Source: Kribbella steppae
GTDB lineage: Bacteria > Actinomycetota > Actinomycetes > Propionibacteriales > Kribbellaceae
Reading direction: 5' to 3'
Length of the DNA stretch: 64,000 nucleotides
Assembly (NCBI RefSeq): GCF_004342025.1
Contig: NZ_SLWN01000020.1
Coordinates: forward strand, 62,001 to 126,000
The stretch's first letter is position 1. Each line of letters opens with the position of its first letter. The notes under the pieces were generated by a model. It was not told where the DNA came from, ran no database searches, and saw only the letters and a list, made by a program, of their open reading frames with translations. The position numbers and the translations under genes were made by a program. Positions 57,849-64,000 of the stretch are shown one piece after another.

Positions 57849-57946
57849 GCCCTGCCCCCTTACGCCGAACGCGCCACCCCCGGTGCGATCGCCTCCCCTG
57901 GGCATGAGAGTACGCCGACCCACCCGCCACGAACAGTCACCGGCAG

Positions 57947-58768
57947 TCAGCTCTTGACCGCACCCTGTGTGATCCCGTTGACGAAGTTCCGCTGGAATGT
58001 GAGGTAGACGAGCACGATCGGGGCGATCACGATCAGGCTCGCGGCCGACAGCAGCGGGATGTTCGTCGAGTACTGCCCGACGAACAGTCCGAGCCCGGCG
58101 GGCGCCGTACGGCGGTCCGGATCCTGCATCATCACCAGCACCAGCAGGAACTGGTTCCACGACCACATGAAGTAGAGCACCGACAGCGTCGTCACCGCCG
58201 GCCAGGAGATCGGCAGGAGCACCCGCACCAGTACGGCGAGATCACGCGCACCGTCGACCCGAGCCGCCTCGACGAGTTCACCGGGCAGACCGGAGAAGTG
58301 TGACTGCATCCAGTACACGCCGAACGGCATGAAAAGGGCGACCTCGGCCAGGATGATGCCGAGGTAGGAGTTGGTCAGACCGACCTGCTGCAGGTTGTAG
58401 TACAGGGCAACGACCACGAGCTCGACCGGCAGCGTCAGCCCCAGCACGAAGCCGGCCGACATCGCCCGGTTGCCCCACACCTTCAGGACTTCCAGCCCGT
58501 ACGCCGCCAACGTCGCGAGCACGACCGCCAGCGGTACGACGCACACGGCGATCAGCACGCTCGAGCGCATCAGGTTCGTGAAGTTGCCCTGCGCCCAAGC
58601 GAGCTTGAAGTTCTCCCACGACCAGTGCTCCGGGAGGCTCAGCCCGCTGACCTGCTCACTCGGCGAATGCAGGGCCGTCAGCACGATCCCGGCGAGCGGC
58701 AGCAGCACCATGGTCGCCATCACGACCAGAACGCCGTACCGGAAACCCACCCCGAGGCGCGCGGTCAT
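57947..58768 (-). CDS. Carbohydrate ABC transporter permease (MalG type)
   Basis: This is a 273-residue membrane permease with six predicted helices and the EAA loop ELVEAARVDGARDLAVLVRVLLPISWP. The ATG overlaps the stop of the MalF-type permease (ATGA). It is the last gene of the ROK-controlled operon; a GH89 gene faces it across the ROK regulator, so alpha-GlcNAc-containing sugars are the likely cargo. No ATPase is encoded nearby. Confidence 0.92.
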   Translation of the reverse strand: MTARLGVGFRYGVLVVMATMVLLPLAGIVLTALHSPSEQVSGLSLPEHWSWENFKLAWAQGNFTNLMRSSVLIAVCVVPLAVVLATLAAYGLEVLKVWGNRAMSAGFVLGLTLPVELVVVALYYNLQQVGLTNSYLGIILAEVALFMPFGVYWMQSHFSGLPGELVEAARVDGARDLAVLVRVLLPISWPAVTTLSVLYFMWSWNQFLLVLVMMQDPDRRTAPAGLGLFVGQYSTNIPLLSAASLIVIAPIVLVYLTFQRNFVNGITQGAVKS

Positions 58769-59631
58769 CGGCCCACCCTCGCAACGCGGCGGATCGCGGT
58801 CACGATCACGACGACCAGCACGGTCAGTACGACGGCCAACGCGCTGGCGTCGCCGATTCGGCTTTCGTTGAAGGCCAACCGGTAGACGAGCAGACCGGGG
58901 ACGTTCGTCTGCCCGGCCGGGCCGCCGTTCGTCGTCACGAAGACCAGGTCGAAGCTGGCCAGCGCGGCGATCGTGGTGATGACACCGGCGATGGTGACCT
59001 CCTCGCGTAGGCCGGGAAGGGTGACGTGGCGGAACGTGCGGAACGGCCCGGCGCCGTCGAGGGTGGCGGCCTCGTACAGCGCGGTGTCGATCTTCTGGGC
59101 ACCGGAGAGGAACAGCATCATGCACAGCCCGCTCATCACCCAGGTGCCGATCAGACCGAGGGCGATGAGGGCGAGGTCGTAGTCGCCCAGCCAGGCGCGG
59201 GTGATGCCGCGAAGCCCTACCGCTGTGAGGATCTGGTTGATGACGCCGTCCTCGCTGTACAGCCAGCGCCAGGTGATGCCGACGGCAACCAACGGCAGCA
59301 CCTGCGGCAGGAAGAAGACGACCCGGAAGAATGTCATCCCGCGCCGCACCTTGCCGAGCAGCAGACCGGTCATCAGCAGACCGACGACCACCGGGATGAA
59401 GGAGAAGAAGACAATCAGCACCAGGCTGTGCAGGATCGCCTCGTACAGCGTCGGGTCCTGAAAAATCCTGGTGTAGTTGGAGAAACCGGCCCAGGTCGGG
59501 GCGAGGATGCCGTCCCAGTTCAGGAACGACAGTCGCACCGTGTTCAGGGCCGGCCAGATCGCGAACCCGAAGTAGATGAGCAGCGCGGGCAGGATGTAGA
59601 CCCACCCGCGCGCCCGGCGTCTACCCACCAT
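58765..59631 (-). CDS. Carbohydrate ABC transporter permease (MalF type)
   Basis: This 288-residue permease has six predicted helices. The EAA loop is ALYEAATLDGAGPFRTFRHVTLPGLREE, and the N-terminus is short and basic (VGRRRARG). The ATG at 59631 lies within the last 11 bases of the binding-protein gene, and its stop overlaps the next permease. Translation of the three transport genes is therefore coupled. Confidence 0.93.
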   Translation of the reverse strand: MVGRRRARGWVYILPALLIYFGFAIWPALNTVRLSFLNWDGILAPTWAGFSNYTRIFQDPTLYEAILHSLVLIVFFSFIPVVVGLLMTGLLLGKVRRGMTFFRVVFFLPQVLPLVAVGITWRWLYSEDGVINQILTAVGLRGITRAWLGDYDLALIALGLIGTWVMSGLCMMLFLSGAQKIDTALYEAATLDGAGPFRTFRHVTLPGLREEVTIAGVITTIAALASFDLVFVTTNGGPAGQTNVPGLLVYRLAFNESRIGDASALAVVLTVLVVVIVTAIRRVARVGR

Positions 59632-60925
59632 GGTGGGCGGTCCACGACTCCTGCAGTGAGGCGAGGAACTGGTCGGTCGTGGTCGTCCCGTTGATGATGC
59701 CCTGGATGCCCGGAGTCAGCTTGTCGATCATGCCGGGGGAGGCGAAGTCCGGGAACGGTACGATGCCGTTGCTCTGGGCAATCGGTGCGAACTGCTGGGC
59801 GATATCACCGCGCAGACCGGTCGTGCTGAGCTGTGCCTTGGTGTCGACCGGCATGAAACCGCCGGTGAACTGGATCTGCGCGGCCTCGGGAGAGCTCATG
59901 TAGTCGAGGAAGGCGGCAGCGACGTTCGGGTACTTCGTCTTGGACGAAATGGCGTACGCGACACTGGCACCGGAGGCAACCTTCACCTCACCGCCGGCCG
60001 GGTTCGGCAACGGGAAGAAGCCGACCTTGTCCTTCATCTGCGTCTCCAGCGCGGCGGCCGCCCAGTTGCCGGTGACAAGGAAGGCACTCTTGCCCTGGGC
60101 AAAGTTCGCCTGCGCGTCCGGATCCGCGGTCGCGTTGGCTGACTTGGCGACGTACCCCTTGTCGACCCACCGCTTCAGCGTGTCGGTGGCTTCCTTCGCC
60201 TTGTCGTTCACGATCGTCGCGCCCGGCTTGCCGTAGACCCAGGCGCGGTAGTCGTCGACCGAGCCGATCACGTTCAGCAACGCGTTCCAGAGATGGAAGC
60301 CGCCGACCTGGAGTCCGCCGACACTCAGCGGAGTCCGGCCCTCGTTTTTCTGGAGTTCGAGCTCCGCTTCGAACTCCGGTAACGAAGTCGGCACTTTGGA
60401 AACCATCGACTTGTTGTAGAAGACCCCGAGGATGGACAGTCCACCCGGTACGGCGTACAGGTTGCCGGTGCCGAACTGCTTGGCCGTCTGGTCCGACTTC
60501 AGCACCTCGAGACTGGCCGGCGGGAACTTGGTGTCCCAGCCGTACGCCTCGGCGTACGGGTTCAGATCGAGGATCAGCTTGGCCGGGACGAGGGTGTTCA
60601 TCGCGCCGGGGTTGTACTCGGCGATGTCCGGTGGCTGGTTCGACGACATCGCGAGCTTGATCGACTTGATGTAGTCGTTGAACGGCGTCTGCTGGGGCTT
60701 GATGGTGACGTTCGGGTACTTCTTCCGGAAGCCCTCGATCAGCGCCTTGGTGGGCGGATCGTCGGTGTAGGCCAGCGTGAGGGTGACCGGATCGCTGGGG
60801 ATCGTCGTGGCCACGCTCGCCTGTGTCGCCGGTGCGGCCTGTGGTCCGCCGGTGCCCGCGCAGGCCGTGGTGGTGAGTACGGCGGCGGCCCCGAGTGCTA
60901 TCAGCTTTGCTGCGGTCCTACCCAT
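59621..60925 (-). CDS. Sugar ABC transporter substrate-binding lipoprotein
   Basis: This 434-residue family 1 binding protein has a lipobox TTAC with the lipid-bearing Cys at residue 22, then an Ala/Thr linker. Conserved blocks include IEGFRKKYPNVTIKPQQTPFNDY, GGLSILGVFYNKSMV, FAQGKSAFLVTGNWAAAAL and DYMSSPEAAQIQF. Its start lies eight bases inside the ROK gene's 3' end. It is predicted to bind a GlcNAc-type oligosaccharide, by context only. Confidence 0.92.
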   Translation of the reverse strand: MGRTAAKLIALGAAAVLTTTACAGTGGPQAAPATQASVATTIPSDPVTLTLAYTDDPPTKALIEGFRKKYPNVTIKPQQTPFNDYIKSIKLAMSSNQPPDIAEYNPGAMNTLVPAKLILDLNPYAEAYGWDTKFPPASLEVLKSDQTAKQFGTGNLYAVPGGLSILGVFYNKSMVSKVPTSLPEFEAELELQKNEGRTPLSVGGLQVGGFHLWNALLNVIGSVDDYRAWVYGKPGATIVNDKAKEATDTLKRWVDKGYVAKSANATADPDAQANFAQGKSAFLVTGNWAAAALETQMKDKVGFFPLPNPAGGEVKVASGASVAYAISSKTKYPNVAAAFLDYMSSPEAAQIQFTGGFMPVDTKAQLSTTGLRGDIAQQFAPIAQSNGIVPFPDFASPGMIDKLTPGIQGIINGTTTTDQFLASLQESWTAHHGG

Positions 60926-62159
60926 GAGCTTCTCCTTCGGGGATTGCGGCCGGTGGAGCTTCGGCCGGTAGCGGGCCGCGCGCTGCGGCTCGGCGAATGC
61001 TGCTTCTGACGCGTTCGAACCGGGTCCGCTCGATCTCGGCCAGGCAGTGGTGCAGAGCGCCGTACACGACGGCGTCGTCGCCCAGGGAGGAGACGGCCAG
61101 CGGGGGCTGGTTGAGGGGTTGGTGTTCCAGGTGGGCGCGGATTGCCTCGAGCAACGGTTCGCCGCATCGGGCCATCGGGCCGCCGATGACGACGAGCTGC
61201 GGGTCGAGGATCGACCGGATCGCGGCGACACCTTTGGCGAAGCGGCCGGCGACGGTCTCGATCGCGCTGACCGCGGCCGGGTGTCCTTCGCCGTACGCCT
61301 TGAGTACTTCCTCGAACGTGCCTTCGAGCCCGGCCAGCCGGACGATCTCGTCGGCGCCGACCCAGTCCTCGAACGGGCCGAGGCCGTCCGGATTCGTGCG
61401 GGTCTCGCCGGCGAGCAGATCGAGGAAGCCGATGTCACCGGAGTCGTTGGATGCACCGCGGTACAGCTCACCCTGCATGACGATCCCGGCGCCGACACGC
61501 TCACCCCAGTGGATCATCACCACCGAGTCCTCACGCCGCTGCGCACCGCGCCACCTCTCGCCCTGGGTCGCCAGCTTCACGTCGTTGTCGAGATAGACCG
61601 GACACGTCAGTACGTCGCTCAGCCGCCGTACGACGATGTCGCCGGCCAGCCCCGGCATACTCGGGATGAGCTTGATGACCTGGGCGTGCAGATCGACGAT
61701 GCCGGGCGCTCCGACGGTCGCGAACCAGATGTCGGCGTTCGCGGTTGCCCTCTGCACGGTGGTAACGAGCGTTTCGACGCCCTCCGCGCCACTTGTCCCC
61801 GCGTCGAGCTGGACGGTCTCGGTCGTCAGGATCGCGCCGGCCAGATCGGACACAGCCACGCGGACGTCCTGCGGGCTGATCGACAGGCCGAGTACGCAAC
61901 CGGCCTCGGCCCGGAATCGCACCCGCTGCGCCGGCCGGCCAACCTTCGTCGCGTTGCGCTCGGGCGCGCTGAACTCGACCAGGCCCTCGGCCTCGAGCGC
62001 GACGAGGGAGCGGGTGACCGCCTGCCTGCTGAGGCCGACTTTCTTGGCCAGTGCGGACACGGTCATGGTGGACTCGGCGCGGAGTTGCCGCAGGACGGCG
62101 TCCGCGTTGATCCCGCGCATGAGCTCGGTGCCCACGGCGACCAGTTCGTCCATCATCAC
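60918..62159 (-). CDS. ROK-family repressor of the sugar ABC operon
   Basis: This 413-residue protein has an N-terminal winged helix (STMTVSALAKKVGLSRQAVTRSLVALEAEGLV) and a ROK domain (GLSISPQDVRVAVSDLAG, VYLDNDVKLATQGERWRG, GASNDSGDIGFLDL, LVVIGGPMARCGEPL). The CXCGxxGCxE zinc site is absent. Three consecutive ATG codons begin the frame. It is the first gene of the regulator-binding protein-permease-permease operon and divergent from GH89; the dyad at 62182-62209 is a likely autoregulatory site. Confidence 0.92.
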   Translation of the reverse strand: MMMDELVAVGTELMRGINADAVLRQLRAESTMTVSALAKKVGLSRQAVTRSLVALEAEGLVEFSAPERNATKVGRPAQRVRFRAEAGCVLGLSISPQDVRVAVSDLAGAILTTETVQLDAGTSGAEGVETLVTTVQRATANADIWFATVGAPGIVDLHAQVIKLIPSMPGLAGDIVVRRLSDVLTCPVYLDNDVKLATQGERWRGAQRREDSVVMIHWGERVGAGIVMQGELYRGASNDSGDIGFLDLLAGETRTNPDGLGPFEDWVGADEIVRLAGLEGTFEEVLKAYGEGHPAAVSAIETVAGRFAKGVAAIRSILDPQLVVIGGPMARCGEPLLEAIRAHLEHQPLNQPPLAVSSLGDDAVVYGALHHCLAEIERTRFERVRSSIRRAAARGPLPAEAPPAAIPEGEAHG

Positions 62160-62181
62160 CCTTCCCGCTGCGCTGTCCGAT

Positions 62182-62209
62182 GTGCGAGGGTATTTATTAT
62201 GGATCGCAC
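62182..62209. promoter_or_regulatory. Operator candidate between ROK operon and GH89 gene
   Basis: GTGCGA (62182-62187) and TCGCAC (62204-62209) are a perfect dyad around a 16-base A/T-rich core (TATTTATTAT), an exceptional composition for this DNA. The core is likely to hold promoter -10 elements; NagC/ROK sites typically have such an A/T-rich centre. It overlaps the GH89 start codon (62199). Confidence 0.55.
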
Positions 62210-64000
62210 GAAACTAACTCCGTCAAGCGATCAGCACCCCTGGATTTCGACACTCGAGGGGTTAGCCCGGCGCGTCCTCGGGGCGTCCGTCACGTTTCGT
62301 GGGCTGCCGGGCGACGGACGTCGATTCGAGTACGTCGCTCGCGACGGCGAGCTGATCGTGGCCGCGACGGACGGGGTGAGCGCGGCCGTCGGGCTGCACG
62401 ACTACCTGCGGAAGGTGTGCGGTCGCTCGGTCGGGTGGGACACCCCGTTTCCGCTGTCGCTGGGGCCATTTGCAGACTGTCCGCTGGCTCGCGGTGAGGC
62501 GCGGGTGAGCGAGTTCTACTACCTGAACTTCTGCACCTTCAGCTACACGATGGCCTACTGGGACTGGGCGGAGTGGGAACGCGAGATCGACTGGATGGCG
62601 CTGCACGGCGTCACCATGCCGCTCGCTCTGACCGGCCACGAGGCTGTGCTCCATGAAGCGTATCTGCGTCTTGGCCTGTCCTCTGATGCGGTGCGGACCT
62701 TTCTGGGTGGCGCTGGGTATCTGCCGTTCCAGTACATGGGCTGCCTCGACAGCTTCGCCGGACCGCTTCCGTCGTACTGGATCTCCTCTCATCTCTCGTT
62801 GGGCCGACGGATTCTCGAGCGTGAGCGCGCGTTCGGGATGACGCCGGTGCTGCCGGCGTTCACCGGGCACATCCCGCGGGCACTGGCGCCCGATCGGGTC
62901 AAGCGGCGTGAGTGGCAGGGGTTCGAGACGTGGGTCCTGGACGCCGCCGACCCGCTGTACGCGTCGATCGGTGCCGAGATCACCCGCGTCCAGCTCGAGT
63001 TGCTCGGCACGGATCATCTGTACGCCGCCGACCCGTTCATCGAGATGATCCCGGTCGATGCGGATCCGTCGTACCCGGGAACCGTCGCTGCCGCGACGCT
63101 CGCCGGCCTGCTTAGTGCTGACCCTTCCGCGGTCTGGTTGATGCAGGCCTGGCCGTTCTCCTACCAGCGCGACTTCTGGACCGACGCGCGAGTGCGGGAG
63201 TTTCTGTCCGCCTCAGACCGGATGATCGTGGCCGACCTGTGGGCGGAGCGGGATCCTGTGTGGCAACGCTTCGACGGCTTCGGGGACAAGCCCTGGCTAT
63301 GGTGCGGCCTTCTCAACTTCGGCGGCCGCACCGACCCTTGTGCTGACCTCCGCACAGTCGCTCCCGGTGTCGAGGCCGCGCTGGCTTCTGCTAACCCACC
63401 TGTGGGCCTGGGGTTGTCGATGGAGGCGATCCACAACAACCCGGTCTTCTTCGAACTGATCACCGACCTCGCCTGGAACCCGGTGGACCTCGAAGATTGG
63501 CTCGACTCGTGGGTCGCCTGCCGCTACGGGAGCCAGGTGCCCTTGCTGCAGAAGGCCTGGCGGGGATTGCTGGCGACCATCTACTCCTGCGACATCCCGA
63601 TCTTCCCTGAGCATTTCCACGGCGTGCTCACGACGCGTCCGTCGTACCACTCACCTGCGGAGATCGATGCTGCCCTCTGGTACGACCTGGGAGATTTGGC
63701 CGACGCCTGGGACGCCTTGATCACCGCGGCCGAGAACGAACCCTCTTTGGCCGACGGCCCACTGGCCCACGACCTGATCTCAGTAGCCATCGCCTACCTC
63801 ACCCGCCTGGCCGACCGCTACTACCTCGAGGACCGCGACGCCTTCCTAGCCCTCTTCCCCGACCTGGACGCCCTCCTGGCAGCCCACCCTTCATTCACCC
63901 TCGCCGCCTGGGAAGCCAAAGCCACCCGCTGGGGCCAAACCCCCGAGGACCGCGCGCTGTTCTTGACCAACGCCCGCCAGATCCTCACCATCTGGGGCCC
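62199..64000 (+). CDS. Alpha-N-acetylglucosaminidase, GH89 (3' end beyond window)
   Basis: At least 600 residues of a family 89 glycoside hydrolase that removes alpha-linked terminal GlcNAc. The NAGLU hallmark FCTFSYTMAYWDWAEWEREIDWMALHGV follows a short N-terminal domain. The two catalytic glutamates appear to be E282 (DPFIEMIP) and E409 (GLSMEAIHNNP), and GLLNFGG is conserved. There is no signal peptide, so the substrate is probably imported by the adjacent ABC system. The reading frame is open to the window end with no stop. Confidence 0.93.
   Translation, partial: MDRTKLTPSSDQHPWISTLEGLARRVLGASVTFRGLPGDGRRFEYVARDGELIVAATDGVSAAVGLHDYLRKVCGRSVGWDTPFPLSLGPFADCPLARGEARVSEFYYLNFCTFSYTMAYWDWAEWEREIDWMALHGVTMPLALTGHEAVLHEAYLRLGLSSDAVRTFLGGAGYLPFQYMGCLDSFAGPLPSYWISSHLSLGRRILERERAFGMTPVLPAFTGHIPRALAPDRVKRREWQGFETWVLDAADPLYASIGAEITRVQLELLGTDHLYAADPFIEMIPVDADPSYPGTVAAATLAGLLSADPSAVWLMQAWPFSYQRDFWTDARVREFLSASDRMIVADLWAERDPVWQRFDGFGDKPWLWCGLLNFGGRTDPCADLRTVAPGVEAALASANPPVGLGLSMEAIHNNPVFFELITDLAWNPVDLEDWLDSWVACRYGSQVPLLQKAWRGLLATIYSCDIPIFPEHFHGVLTTRPSYHSPAEIDAALWYDLGDLADAWDALITAAENEPSLADGPLAHDLISVAIAYLTRLADRYYLEDRDAFLALFPDLDALLAAHPSFTLAAWEAKATRWGQTPEDRALFLTNARQILTIWG

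Noticed and set aside
1..64000. CRISPR arrays, tRNA/rRNA genes, prophage or plasmid functions
   Set aside because: I saw no regularly spaced repeats, no tRNA-like cloverleaf with conserved T-loop, and no integrase, capsid, replication or conjugation genes. A tRNA scan was not possible by eye, so a single tRNA cannot be fully excluded.

Overview
The window is 64 kb of high-GC (about two thirds G+C) DNA with strong G/C third-position bias, GTG starts, ROK/LacI-controlled sugar ABC systems and GAF-ANTAR, CGNR and GlxA-type regulators. This indicates an actinomycete. A saprophytic soil genus such as Kribbella or a relative is my best guess, but this is inferred from gene content, not from a marker gene. 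I saw no rRNA, tRNA, CRISPR array, transposase or phage gene. The region looks chromosomal and is densely coding, with many four-base (ATGA/GTGA) start/stop overlaps.

Layout. 1-2 kb: the 5' part of a sugar-binding lipoprotein gene, a tandem operator and a LacI regulator. 2-6 kb: small stress or detoxification genes (a VOC gene broken by an amber codon, a leaderless MarR gene, an aldo/keto reductase, a class V aminotransferase and a MerR regulator with two matching MerR operators). 6-13.2 kb: a complete soluble NAD-linked formate dehydrogenase operon (fdsG-fdsB-fdsA-fdsD, a moeA-like gene, fdhD). 13.3-14 kb: a deletion scar joining the 3' halves of a divergent tetR/SDR pair. 14-16.8 kb: a translationally coupled alr-ddl-vanX operon, divergent from a CGNR zinc-finger gene. 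17-31 kb: GNAT, ROK, GAF-ANTAR, NhaA-DsbA fusion, rhodanese, TPR, FAD oxidase, MocR, MBL hydrolase, LysR, class A beta-lactamase-like and RidA genes.

31-42 kb is a pectin-utilisation locus: an alpha/beta hydrolase, two sugar permeases, a three-domain pectinase (PL1-PL1-CE8), a binding protein, a GH43 enzyme and a LacI regulator fused to a PmoA-like domain. Two identical 14-bp palindromes (AGAAACCGGTTTCT) lie upstream of its transcription units. 42-48 kb: a secreted protein, thiSG under a TPP riboswitch whose aptamer overlaps the end of the upstream ArsR-type gene, MFS and aldo/keto reductase genes, a Sel1-repeat protein and an esterase. 48.5-52.5 kb: a tightly packed methyltransferase / ferritin-like-CDGSH / SigJ-type ECF sigma / region-4-less sigma-like operon, the least conventional module here. 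52.5-58 kb: small regulators, a class C beta-lactamase-like membrane protein, a GlxA-type regulator, a methyltransferase and two paralogous membrane proteins of unknown family. 58-64 kb: a ROK-sugar ABC operon divergent from a GH89 alpha-N-acetylglucosaminidase gene that runs off the window end.

Together the genes describe a plant- and glycan-degrading soil organism that can also oxidise formate. Three sugar uptake loci each carry their own repressor and a visible operator candidate. All functional names are from motif and family recognition by reading; no database search was run.
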